Made by a program: the position numbers and the translations under genes
Shown here: positions 12,531-23,924 of the stretch, one piece after another
Layout of the letters: each line of letters starts with the position of its first letter
Numbering within the stretch: position 1 is the stretch's first letter
Assembly (NCBI RefSeq): GCF_032854445.1
Contig: NC_088304.1
Coordinates: 31,441,732-31,505,731, forward strand
Length of the DNA: 64,000 nucleotides
Direction: 5' to 3'
Source of the DNA: Liolophura sinensis
Lineage: Eukaryota; Mollusca; Polyplacophora; Chitonida; Chitonidae
The notes under the pieces: model-generated
Database searches by the model: none
What the model was told of the DNA's origin: nothing
What the model saw: only the letters and a program-made list of their open reading frames with translations

Positions 12531-12884
12531 AGAAATATAATGATAAATCACTCGTGAGGGGAGTTAACCCATGACGATATTGCTACATAGCCTTCAGCTA
12601 AAGCTGACTGAAGTGGGTCACGCTGGCTGATAAAGGGGCGTGTGTATCTTAGGTTGGCCACCTTATCAGGCCTATATGTGTATTTATTGTGATGGAATTA
12701 AAGCTGACTTCAGTTTTAGGTAACTTCACACGATGATTCTGGGCAATGCTATCACGATCTTGAAGTCACAAAAACTTGGTAAGTAGAGCCGGGTGCATAT
12801 ATCAACATTGATAGTTTTATTAACATATACAGGACCCATCATTGGGAACAACAGGGCCTGATAATACTACCAATAATTTTATAT

Positions 12885-13010
12885 TCGCATAAGTGGTTCT
12901 CATTGTCTTGGTAGAGCATTACGCCGCACTGGCTGCAGACCGCAAGCCCTTGATCACAGGCTAATGAGGTCGCATGTTCGAATCTAGCTCAAGTACTAGT
13001 TCAGCGACAG
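12885..13010 (+). mobile_element. tRNA-like SINE head
   Basis: TTGGTAGAGCATTACGCC resembles a box A region and GTTCGAATC near 12978 a box B. The spacing between them is long for a tRNA gene and no clean cloverleaf is seen, so a SINE head is more likely. Confidence 0.4.
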
Positions 13011-14640
13011 AGTGCATTATTTTGTATACCGGTACACACTAGGCTGCATAGGTTTATACGTGGTTATAGGCCTGTATATTTCAGTTATCTTCATACTCAA
13101 TAATTACATATTCAAGGAGATATGTACTGTATATATTGCCTGTCAAACTCCTCAGAGTGCAGATTTTTCCTGGAAGACAGGTGTGAGGAGATGTGGCATT
13201 TGAGAACTGTTAATAAGCTTGATGACATGGCTAATGACCGGATCGGACATGGCTCTTTTGGCACTACAAACATGGATAGGCCTAATGCTCCACCAACAAC
13301 ATCCACGTATCGGTATATAGGCCTATACTTCGCCCAGAAGATGGGCTTAACTAGATAGTGAATCTAAATATAAGAAATGTGAGAAAAAAGAGTTATTTAT
13401 TTTATTGACTGCATGTACCCAAGCATTTTACAGTTACACTGTTATAGTCAACCTGCGGAATGTCGTAGAGCTCCAACCGGTGTCCAATAAAAGAAAATTG
13501 TGTGAGCACATAGACGAGCCATATTTGTCTGAGCATATATTTTGCATGTTTAACGATCTTCTTGATTCTTATTGGTCGTTGGTTTCCATACAATAACAGT
13601 CTCAAACATTATCCGATTTTGATAAACTTATAGGTACACCTTCATTTTTTTGCATTCTCAAATCAATTTCGAAAACTAGCTGGATTCCTGCACATATTAG
13701 GTATTCTGATACTACCCGTGGTTTGCCGTGTAAAAGCTGTTTCAAATATTGTTCGTTTTTGATCAAATTTTGTGCGCACAATCATTTCAGAGCCCTCCGA
13801 TCATGCCCAAAAATTAGCCTGCTCTATGCGTGCATAATGTTAGCATAATTAGCATGGACTATAAATCTGATGAATATGTTTGCTGGAAACCTGCTACCAG
13901 GAAGAAAAGACATTTTTCATATTTACACCCAATAAGCATACATGCTTTACACCCCAGTTGAAGATTTTATAAACGCGTTGAAATTGATTAGCTTCCTAGC
14001 CACTCACCAGGTGAGAAGAGGTGATTGACACTCTTACCTGTTTGATATACATGTAGTTATGATTGCAATAATTCATCCTGCCAATTAAGCACGATGTACG
14101 CCTACAATGAATGGCCAACTTCATATTAAGAATAAAATACCTATTTAACACAATTATCAACTACCATTGTTTGAAAGCCTCGAAGTACATTTCTCTATTT
14201 CACATCTTTGCGTATCTCTTAACGGTTATCTGATTGCGTGTATTCTTGTTGTATGGCCTCTGTTACCTTTATTAATTTTTAATAAACGACAATGCTAACG
14301 TTTATAGTGGTGTAGCTCAGTCCCAATGACCTTTGGTGCCGACCTTGCCAAGTCTGTGAGAAAGTAGCCTTAATAATCTTGACAGATTCACGTCAAAATC
14401 TGGACCGTACTATGCCAGCAGCTGGGAGGGGTGCTAAGCAACGCCAAGGTGACGTCACTCGCAGCCTCATCACCATCTGTCTCCTTGTGTCCTCTCGCCC
14501 AGAATTTCAAACCTTCATCAATAAAACTCATACCTGCCGAAAGTAGGGACAATTTACATTATTTTCATACCAAGCATAGTAACTGCACACGAACGATGGC
14601 CGATTGTTAGCGAAAAAAGACTTCACGCCCCGATATACAC
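13011..14640. other. gene-free, nothing firm
   Basis: A stretch around 13141-13315 has exon-like composition on the plus strand but I could not place supporting splice sites. No other feature is visible. Confidence 0.4.
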
Positions 14641-14641
14641 A

Positions 14642-14890
14642 AAATATCACAGTCATATCGTGACGAGTGAATTAAACATCGAACGAATGAAGGATGAGGG
14701 TATTACGCCACATCGTAAATATCACAGCCATATTGTGGTGAGTCGAACATTGAATTTGTGGATGAATGATTATGACTTTACGCCACATCACCAGTATCAC
14801 AGCTGGTGATACCCAAGTGAATTAACACTGAATGAATGAAAAATTATCATTTAACACCACATCATCAATATCCCAGGTGCTGTATATCGT
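14642..14890. repeat. ~75-bp imperfect repeat (family C)
   Basis: Three diverged copies of a unit with AATATCACAGCCATATTGTG, then GAATGAATGATTATG, then TTACGCCACATC. Related fragments occur at 21243-21290 and 54285-54340, so the unit is also dispersed. Confidence 0.6.
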
Positions 14891-15904
14891 GGTCACACTT
14901 TTGCTGAAGTCAGATTTATGTTTACCTTTGGTATATACGTGAACGTGAAATTCGTTACTGGTGTAATCGCTAGTCCCTTTCATGTTCTGTATTCCAGAAT
15001 TGTTTTCTTACAACCTATAAGAAAAGACATCAATAAGACATCAACATGTTGCACAAATGTCACATATAATCTACGTTTTGTATTTCTTTTTGTTCTGTAT
15101 TTTTAGGGCAAATTTGGTACAGTTGTTCTTCCAGATTGAAGATCATTTCCAGAAGAGTAAAGCATAGGTTGAATGTCCATATGGTTATACTAACGCCACA
15201 CTTAAGAATGAACTGTGCCATTACGCATAATTCGCAACACCTCAGCTATTTGTCACAAGGCTTACTTGTTAATGATTTTGTTTTTTTGTTATGCCAAAAT
15301 CATTCAGGCTGGAATTTGCAAAATTTAAATTGTTGACTAAAAGGCACGACTTAAAATACCTCTCGAATGCTTCAGACATGCAAAGTACATGCGCGATGAG
15401 CCTATGCATGTATATTGTAAAATGATGCTTCTTTTGATGCGTGCAGAACAAGTTAACGCTTACCATAGGTCACACTTTAGACCATTAACCGGTAACATTT
15501 TGCTCAAACGAAGCAATACTAGGTATACTAGGTGTAGTGTCAAAACAAAAATTAGTTGAGCGCCAGAAAACTGGGTGACCGTACAGATGTTTGATGTGAA
15601 ACTAAAAGGTAAACTTCAACCCCTGTGGTGCAATGAGGAATGTTTCATCTAGATGCAAACCGACCATAATTTGCACACCCTTTGAAATGAAATCTTGATA
15701 AAAATTAGGCAAAATACTACTAAATGTGTATTTAACCACAGCAGCAACAACACAATCCCACGACTGTCAAGTACAAATATTCACCGTAACGTCAAATTGC
15801 CTTAAGTCTGTCATTTTAAAAGATAGTATATAGGGGAGAAAGGTGTTTCTTTGGACATCATAATTTGGGGGTTTTTTTGCATGTTGATTTTGCCTTTTCT
15901 GGAC
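14891..15904. other. gene-free, nothing recognised
   Basis: Only short ORFs without domain-like content. No repeat was recognised. Confidence 0.4.
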
Positions 15905-16170
15905 ACTTAATCTGGACATGCATAAAGAGTATGGAATTTGTCCTGTATGCGACATTAACTGACTTAATTTGGACAGGTATAAAGAGTATGGAATTTGTCC
16001 TGTGACGCTAACTGACTTAATCTGGACACGCATAAAGAGTATGGAATTTGACCCGTATGTGACGCTAACTGACTTAATCTGGACACGCATAAAGAGTATG
16101 GAATTTGTCCTGTATGCGACACTAACTGACTTAATCTGAACACGCATAAAGAGTATGTAATTTGATCGAG
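15905..16170 (+). repeat. 57-bp minisatellite
   Basis: Five copies of a unit with GACTTAATCTGGACACGCAT, then AAAGAGTATGGAATTTG. Starts of the AAAGAGTATG block are 53-57 bp apart. Confidence 0.85.
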
Positions 16171-16284
16171 GCAGCAACAAGTACCATGTTTAGTCTTATG
16201 TATAACATGACTGGGGGTTGATCCCAAGACTCTCGACTACGAAGAGCCTTCAATACAGCTTTAAGAGTTTAGCACGTTCTTCAG

Positions 16285-16620
16285 CTGACGCCTGTATGAT
16301 GAGATCGTTTGTATGATGAGCTCTCTTGTATGTTGAGATCTGTTGTATGATGAGATCTCTTGCATGGCGTGATAAGATCTCTTTTATGATGAGATCTCTT
16401 GTGTGATGAGATTTCTTGTGTGATGAGATGTCTTGTAGGATGAAATCTCCTGCATGGCGAGATCTCTTGTATGATCAGATCTATTGCATGGCAAGATGTG
16501 TGATGAGATCTGTTGTATGATGATATCTCTTGCATGGTGAGATCTCTTTTATGACGAGATCTCTTATGTGATGAGATTTCTTGTGTGGTGAGGTCTGTTG
16601 TAGGATGAAATCTCTTGCTC
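16285..16620. repeat. ~20-bp GATGAGATCTCTTGT repeat
   Basis: About sixteen degenerate copies of a ~20-bp unit around TGATGAGATCTCTTGTATGA, many retaining AGATCT. It lies between the 57-bp array and one inverted copy of that array's unit. Confidence 0.8.
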
Positions 16621-16623
16621 TTG

Positions 16624-16687
16624 CATCAGTTAATGTCGCATACAGGACAAATTCCATGCTCTTTATGCGTGTCCAGATTAAATCAGT
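16624..16687 (-). repeat. inverted copy of the 57-bp unit
   Basis: Reads CATACAGGACAAATTCCAT, then CTCTTTATGCGTGTCCAGAT. This is the reverse complement of the unit repeated at 15905-16170. Confidence 0.85.
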
Positions 16688-16689
16688 TT

Positions 16690-16840
16690 GCTTTCACGGT
16701 GTCAGTATAATGTGACTGGGTGGGGTGTCATGTCTGGTGACTTCGGCAGTATACACACACTTCAGTGCCAGCAGCACTTTGGCGGCGTGGATTCGCCCTA
16801 CTACCAGAACAGTATATGTACCACACGCCTAATGACTCGT
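16690..16840 (+). mobile_element. SINE family B fragment
   Basis: Contains GTGTCAGTATAATGTGACTG, then GGTGGGGTGTCATGTCTGG, the diagnostic block also seen near 29.6 and 46.65 kb. Confidence 0.65.
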
Positions 16841-17014
16841 AATGGCAAGTGTGGCATGATGCTCCGGAAACTGTGTGGGATACACAGCTTTCTTGTTTGA
16901 TAATTAGCGCCGAACAGGGGCGCAGCTCTTCTTGATGTGTTGAGGGACATGCAGCGTTTGACCTAAAGATAACGGACAAATCACACATACATGTATATTT
17001 TCTTTCTTTGTCAG

Positions 17015-17455
17015 GATTAACCCTTGGCGTGTTCATGAGTTTGGTGCTGTTCTTCATATTCCTGGCTGTGATAATCTACAAACCCCGGAAACTCCCGAGA
17101 TCCACTGTAAGGCAGAGACTAGAGACCTTATGACGAAGCTGTAAATGTGCATGCCTACAAATAAAGACATTTTATAAAGAAGCCGTAAATATCATATGTT
17201 TCTAAATCCTGCGTGGAATGCCAAATGCCATGTTCATCACAGGAAATGAAGACTTCACATAATGAACCTGTAAATACCAAGTCATCTCAAATCCTGGAAA
17301 TCCACAATGTCCGTCGCTTTACAGAAGGGAAAGTACTTTTAATGATGAAGCCGGAATCATATCAAATCCTGGACATTCCTCAGATCTACCGAATACTGCA
17401 GCGACAAATATCACGCCTTGAATCTGTGGAACGATCCCCCTTTTTCATGAACTAA
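17015..17455 (+). CDS. last two exons of an unidentified single-pass membrane protein (partial)
   Basis: A strong pyrimidine tract ending TTTCTTTGTCAG precedes an exon at 17015-17106. It enters in phase 1 and encodes one hydrophobic helix (VFMSLVLFFIFLAVIIY) followed by basic KPRKLPR, which is typical of a type I receptor membrane exit. It ends at a good donor, ACT|GTAAGG. A 136-bp intron ending ATCACAG would join in frame to 17243-17455, giving a ~70-residue tail with two related segments (SSQILEIHNV and SYQILDIPQIY) and a stop at 17453-17455. An AATAAA lies at 17580-17585. If the first donor is not used, the frame stops at 17131-17133. I found no convincing upstream exons, so the ectodomain and identity are unknown. 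Confidence 0.35.
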
Positions 17456-17849
17456 AGAAATTTGTATTGTTCATAAATCATGTTTACTTGTTTGCTCTTC
17501 CAAAGCTTAGCCTATTCTTTGAAATTGCAGTTCCATTCCGGGGTTGTTTGAAAGAAGACATGTTTCAGTTGATACAAATAATAAATTGCTTGAGGTATTT
17601 AGTATCCTGTAAGAGCTTAAGAGCTTAGCTTAAATTGACCGTTTCACAATTTAAGTGCCACGTGGGACTAAAACCTACAGACACTTAAATGATCTCTAGT
17701 GCTGTGGCCAAGAATTGTTCACTTATATAACTGTCGTTATGGTTATGGAATTAGAATAGCGGAGTGCCAGGTATACGTGTTAAACCTCTTGACTTAAAAG
17801 TCGTATAGAGGAAACAGCTTGAGCTGGATTCGATCTCGCGGTTCGGTAC

Positions 17850-18760
17850 GGTACTGCCTGTAGTAGCCCTACCGTACTTCACAAGGCCTCTGCACGATAC
17901 TGTCTATAGTAACTGTGAAGTACTTGTCACGGCTTCCGCACGACACTGCCTTTAATAACCGTGCAGTTCTTCACAAGGCATCTGCACGGTAATGCTTATA
18001 GTAATTGTGCAGTGCTTCACAAGGCACCTGCACGGCACTGCCTATAGTAACTGTCAAGTACTTCATACGGCTTCTTCACGGCACTGCCTAAAGTACCCGT
18101 ACAGTACTTCACAAGGCCTCTGCGAGGAACTGCCTAGAGTAACCGTACAGTACTTCACATGACTTCTGCACGGTACTGCCTATAGTAACCGTACAGTACT
18201 TATCACGGCACTGCCCACAGTAACTGTACAGTACTTCACATGGCTTCTGGATGGCACTGCCTATAGTAACCGTACAGTACTTCACATGACTTCTGCACGG
18301 TACTGCCTATAGTAACCGCACAGTACTTATCACGGCACTGCCCACAGTAACTGTACAGCACTTCACATGGCTTCTGGATGGCACTGCCTATAGTAACCGT
18401 ACAGTACTTCCTTCACATGGCTTCTGCGCGGAACTGTCTATAGTAACCGTACAGTATTTCAAATGGCTTGTGCACGTTACTGCCTATAGTAACCGTACAG
18501 TACGTCTCACAGCTTCTGCACGGTACTGCCTATAGTAACCGTATAGTACTTCTCACGGCTTCCGCACGGTACTGCCTATAGTAACCGTATAGTACTTCTC
18601 ACGGCTTCTGCATGGCACTGCCTATAGTAACCGTAGGGGCCTACAGTACTTCACAAGGCTTCTGCACGGAACTGCCTATAGTAAATGTACAGTACTTCAC
18701 ATTGCTTCTACCTGGTACTGCCTATACTAACCGTAAAATACTTCTCACAACAGTGCTGTA
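17850..18760. repeat. 46-bp minisatellite
   Basis: About nineteen copies of a unit with GCACGGTACTGCCTATAGTA, then ACCGTACAGTACTTCAC, then a TGGCTTCT spacer. The array decays towards both ends. Confidence 0.9.
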
Positions 18761-19339
18761 CTGATGTGTGGTTCGCACATCAGATTCTGATAGAACCAGA
18801 AGTAATCAATTATTAGTTCGCATCTTACAACTGCTTTTGTCTGAAGAATCCGTTCATTTTATCACCTTTACACTTTTTCCAGTTTGAAATGTTTTTCACA
18901 GGAACCTCCTTTGCCTTTCAGCTTTTTGATATATTTTTAAAAAAATGAAATAAAGATGTTACTTCTGAATAACATATGTAGTCTAGTGTCACTGATGAAT
19001 AAGCTTCCCAGTTACGGATCCTAACTTTTTTTCTCTCTCTATATCTCGTCTTTAGACACCCAATATACGCCCAAAATAGTCAAAATAAAACGTGTTCAAT
19101 TTTTGTCCAGTTCTGCTTCTTCATGTGGTAAAATCGCAAAACTTTAACATCTTTCAATAAGTAAAACAAGAACGTGGACCTACAAAGAACATAGTCAAAG
19201 TATTCCCTAAACTCTTTTGTCTCTGGCCTCAACCAAACGCAAACGAAAAACGTAATGTGGATAAAATTGTTTCACATTTATGCAAATTATAATTATATCA
19301 AAACATTGGTTTCGAACATCAAATGCAATATATTGGGCA
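18761..19339. other. gene-free, nothing recognised
   Basis: No gene or repeat visible. Confidence 0.45.
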
Positions 19340-19590
19340 TGCGCATAAAGCAGGTTCGTTGATCCAGCTTCGTTAGCGTAGGTCTAGGGCCTATACTAGC
19401 GCAGGGCCATGACTCAGGAACATCTCGGGTCGGAAGAGATAAGGTGGGCCAGCAACATGCGGATATAATGTGGGTTTCCACCGGGCTCTGCTAGATTTCC
19501 TCCCACCATAATTCTGGCCACCCTCGACGGAATAAGTGAAATATTCTTCAGTACCACGTTCAAAACTAATCAAATAAATAAATAAACTGA
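19340..19590 (+). mobile_element. SINE family A
   Basis: The degenerate head has CTAGCGCAGGGCCATGACTC; the body has GGCCAGCAACATGCGGATAT. The tail follows ACCATAATTCTGGCC and ends in AATCAAATAAATAAATAAA. Box B is lost. Confidence 0.75.
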
Positions 19591-21009
19591 TACAACTTAA
19601 GACAAAACCTGTGGTCTAACTAAAACCTTCTTTGGTCTAATGAGGTGTATGGTCCCAAAGCTAAGATAGCGCACGCCTTATAAAACCGGATTAGACCCAA
19701 ATTAAAACGCACTTAGGCCTAAGTTTTAGCAACATATAACATCATTGTTTCTTCCCAATGTAGTCAAGCAACTCCGCTCTGTCGCTCTACTTGGCCCAAC
19801 CATGCATAGCAAAGTGAGTTTTCATCTCTTGCTCAAACTTCAGTTTGCTTTGTGAAATCGAGCCGGATCAACGACGCTTTATCGCGAATAAGAGTTTGAA
19901 GATGTTACGAATCGGTCTACTAGAAAAGTTTTTCAAGTAAACAACATCAAGCAACGTACACCTACAAGTATATTAGTGGTTATAGTGTCACCAGCAGCTT
20001 TGTTTGTAGATATAAACTCTTTTCATAACTTGATAAAAACCAATGTTCACATGCATAAGTTTTTTAATATACCATTTTACATCGTGCTAACATCTTTGTC
20101 AACAAGATAACAGGCAAAAACTGACGCCTGTCAAACGGAATTACTTCCCTTAAATAGACTTTGAAACGATATACTTATTAGGGGTCCAGGAAGGTAGTCC
20201 TCTTCGCCACCTTTTGTTTTCGTTCGGATTATTATTATTTCACCGATTTTGTGAGCAACATACAGCCTAGACCGCTTGATTGATTAACTTGAAATTTTGC
20301 AATAAAATTGCCCAATTACCTGAATTTCAGCACTACGGAGCCCGATTTATTTTTATGTCACGTGGTTTGGCGGCCATATTGGATTTTATATGAAATCGTT
20401 TAAACAACTTCTTCTCAAGAACCAGTGAACGGATTATTCTAAAATTTGATATGAAGGTAGACCTTTGGTACTTACAATAAGTTTGAAAAATACCGTTGAC
20501 TTTCGGTAAAAACTGTGGAATCAATTGGTCACAACTAGTTTTAAAATTTCATTTTTTTAACGTATTCTGGTGTTTTTTGAATCTGATTCTGAATGTGCTT
20601 TTATTTTGGCCTATCTTTGTAACTTTTTTTTTAGATATAGTCAAAAAACTAAAATTTAGTAACGTACCTCGAAAACTATGCGAGCTAGAAAAGTGAAACT
20701 TGCACCAAATTGTAGCCCAAGACATCCTCTTTCCGTAACGTGTCAACGGATTTGAGCTACTACTAACAGTTTTCTCGCAAGAAGAGTTTAAATGATAAGA
20801 CCGTTATTTTTCTTCATAAATACATGTTTATCCTATTGCCCTAACATTGTGTTAGACCGTATCTGGACAGATACATAATCTCTTGACTTGCTCCTTAGCA
20901 CTGTCAGCGACTTCCCAATGTCAAGTTAAGTTGTCTCCCATTTGACAGTGTACAGTGATAGCTGCTAGAACGAACGACGTGGATGTCGGCCGAAACTGCT
21001 TGGTGATTT
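19591..21009. other. gene-free; unassigned AT-rich block
   Basis: No gene supported. The block at ~20200-20780 has the look of an old dispersed repeat, but I found no second copy in the window and cannot name it. Confidence 0.4.
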
Positions 21010-21235
21010 ATGCGTACTAAAGAATATTTCACTTATACGACGGCGACCGGCATTAGGGTAGGAGAAAACCGGACAGAGCCCTGGGGAAAACCCACGGTCA
21101 TCCGTAGGTTGCTGACAGAACTTCCCACGCAAAACCAGAGAGGAAGCTAGCGTGAGCTGGACTTGAATTCACAGTGACCGCATTGGTGGAAGGTTCCCGG
21201 GTCACTGGGCCGCGATGGCACGCTAAAACTCCTCT
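21010..21235 (-). mobile_element. SINE family A, minus strand
   Basis: Reverse-complement copy: AAGAATATTTCACTTATACG, then GGAAAACCCACGGTCATCCG, then GAGCTGGACTTGAATTCACA, then a head fragment ending GGCACGCTAA. The A-rich tail is mostly lost. Confidence 0.8.
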
Positions 21236-21374
21236 GTCAAGGAATGATGAATGAATGAATGATTATGGCTTAACGTCACATTCGCAAAATTTGTAGAAGG
21301 AACAAGTTGAAAACATGATGCGGTAAATGGATTTCCATAAGGGAACATCAAAAATAAAACAAAATGCTGAAAAC

Positions 21375-21460
21375 TGGACAGGGCGATCGCATTGGAAAGA
21401 GGCTTCTGGGTCACGGTGCTGCGCTGGCACGCTAACCACCAGGTAACGAAAGCCCCGTGA
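21375..21460 (-). mobile_element. SINE family A head fragment
   Basis: Inverted head only: GCGATCGCATTGG, then TGGGTCACGGTGCTGCGCTG, then GCACGCTAACCACCAGG. Confidence 0.6.
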
Positions 21461-21794
21461 TTTTGAATTAAAGCGCTTTGGCTGCTTCTCAGCAGAAGTT
21501 TATCGCACTTAATATTTTTGATTCAACACACTTTGTAACTCAAAAGATAGATGAAAAACATACAAGTACATATATTTAAACAAAATGTAACAAAAACACT
21601 GCAAGAAAGTGCGCAAACATGAAAGGTTTCATATTAAACAACATTCATATTAAAATTGAACACTTGTACAAATTAGTGGTAAGCTACAGCAGGCTTTCTA
21701 GGCAACAAAACCCCTTTATGTCTCTTTGTTTATTTTGGGCGACATGTGAGGATGTCATTTTTAACCTCATCTCAGTCTTATAACAAAGGTGTAT

Positions 21795-21965
21795 CCTTAC
21801 GTAGAAGACAAGTACCATTGGCCACATAGCTATAGTGCTGCCTCATTGTAAAACTAGGCTGAAGACACCAGCATACCGACAATGCTACAACCAATCACGT
21901 TGTGCTAAGCACCAAGCCAGGAACTACCAAGACTGCGAACTTTCCTGTACTGGGCCAGAGCCCGA
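21795..21965 (-). mobile_element. SINE family B, minus strand
   Basis: ATAGTGCTGCCTCATTG, then GAAGACACCAGCATACCGAC, then ACCAATCACGTTGTGCTAAG. This is the inverted, diverged counterpart of the plus-strand copies at 29.6 and 46.7 kb. Confidence 0.5.
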
Positions 21966-23157
21966 GCCGACTTGAAATAATGACTGTAGTTTAAAGGAAT
22001 AGATCTCTACAAAATCGAAGTAGGCATCACTAAATAGACCACTTTAAACTATGCATAAATATATTTTTATTTATTTTTTGTAGATTTTTGTGAAAACAGT
22101 TTAAGGCACTCAAACATTTGAATACTGAGGTGGGCTTTATGAACCATACTGTCAGAGGTTAGGAACTCTGGCTTCACAGGAAGTTTAGCCAACTCTAATC
22201 ACGACAATGAATGTTGGAGCAAATGTATTTAGCCATGAGTAAAAAATTACTGAAATAATCTTCCCAAAAATTCCTTCCTTCTGGTGATCAGGAAAAAAAG
22301 GCGATGTGAAGTTTTTAGATATCGTCAGTGTATCTAATAATGCCCAACATAGTATTCAAATATCTGAATGCCTTTCAACACTCTGCAAAAATAAATGAAA
22401 GTATTTTTAGGCACAGTTTTCAGCTGTCTGTATGATGAATCTTACTTCATATTTTAGCTTCTTTTGCTGAAAGTTACTTCTTACAGGGCCAACAGAGACA
22501 ACTGAAGTCATAGTTTTCAATAGCATTTGATTAATATCGCCTCATGAAGTGATACAACTGCCACATCCTCAGGATAGAAAACTTTGATCTTAACAGGTAG
22601 AAAAGATGTCTAATGTCAAATCTGAAAACAAATTTTTTTTTGGACAGGGTCTCTACCCATGAGAGAAAAAGTTTTGCAGGGACTAAGAACCCAGTATCCT
22701 GGTAAGTCCAAAACCAGATGTTGTGGGGATCCATAATTTACACATGCTGTGCATTTTGTTCTGTTATCTAACATACTGTAATTTCCGTTTATTATCAGTT
22801 CTCAGAATATTGTCTAATATTGTTCATTTCTCTATACCTTCCGACGATATTTTTTATAATTGCCGTTTGCTGGCGTTGTCGTATGTGATTGATGTACTGG
22901 GATGTGTGCGTGTATGAACAAGCACATCCATTAACAATGACATGCCCGAAGTACAAACCTTCATGAGGAATGAAAGTTATGGATACTATTTTGGTAGTTC
23001 ACTTATCCCTTCATTTTAATCGCAGCACGATATGCTACTTAACACTGAAAAAACTAATACTTTCAAGGATCTATCCCAAAGTACAATTTTCAAGTACTTT
23101 GCAGGATTTTAAGGATTGGTGGACACCCTGTTACATAAGATACCATGAGAACATATC
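21966..23157. other. gene-free, nothing recognised
   Basis: No gene or repeat visible; the ORFs here are short and AT-rich. Confidence 0.45.
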
Positions 23158-23405
23158 AATTTATTTATTTATTTCATTGGAGTTTTACCCGGTATTCAAG
23201 AATATTTCACTTATATGATGGCGGTTAGCATTATGGTGGGAGGACAACCACAGCCATGCAGGTAGCTGGCCGACCTTCCCATGTACATGTAGAATCGGAG
23301 AGGAAGCCACTTAACATGAGCTGGAGGTGAACTCACAGAAATTGGTATGAGAATCCTGGGTCATTGTGCTGCGCTAACATATTAACCACTATTCCACGGA
23401 GACCA
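23158..23405 (-). mobile_element. SINE family A, full length, minus strand
   Basis: Starts with TTATTTATTTATTTCATTGG, continues through AGAATATTTCACTTATATGA and GAGAGGAAGCCACTTAACAT, and ends with the tRNA-like head ATTAACCACTATTCCACGGA. Both ends are present. Confidence 0.85.
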
Positions 23406-23694
23406 CTGAGAATACGTTGCAAATGTAATTCTACTACACTGCTCATTCAACAGAAGGTCCCCTCAAAATGAATGCAGGTAAATTTACATAGGTTTTTGAC
23501 ATTTTTGAATGTTTATGGACTATACACGTAACAAGAAGCCTTCTTAAAGTTCTTACCACCTCTAGAAGACACATAAAAATCACAAATCGTGTTGCTTTCG
23601 CACGTCTTAATTCCTCAACCATTTCACATATGAAATTTATGCAAGTTGCGGACAACTTGAGGATGAAACTACATTGGTTGGATTGGTCATTTTC

Positions 23695-23800
23695 AGGGAT
23701 CTACAAAAAGTACAATTTTATCAGTCAACACTGACTAATTCACTCAGCAAATGCTTAAATAAACACCTTGCAAATATACGAAATGGTTGAAGAATACAGT
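23695..23800 (+). repeat. dispersed repeat D, copy 1
   Basis: Matches 47845-47945 in the same orientation: both have AAAAAGTACAATTTTA, a CAGTCA-ACTGA segment, ATGCTT(A/G)AATAAACAC and GGTTGAAGAAT. It lies just past the MND1 stop; the other copy is past the TMCO6 stop. Confidence 0.6.
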
Positions 23801-23924
23801 ACATATGTACTAATAAAGTTATAGCATGGCTAAGAAGAGTTCACCATGCACCAATGCACTATACACTAGTATACCAGTATCCATAGCACTGTCAGGTTGG
23901 TGAACACATATGTCCTCTACAAAC

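Noticed and set aside
13141-13315. Possible plus-strand exon (CRFFLEDRCEEMWHLRTV, then PPTTST)
   Set aside because: Weak acceptor, no donor in the phase needed to join the 17015 exon, and a rival frame is equally open; not enough to annotate.
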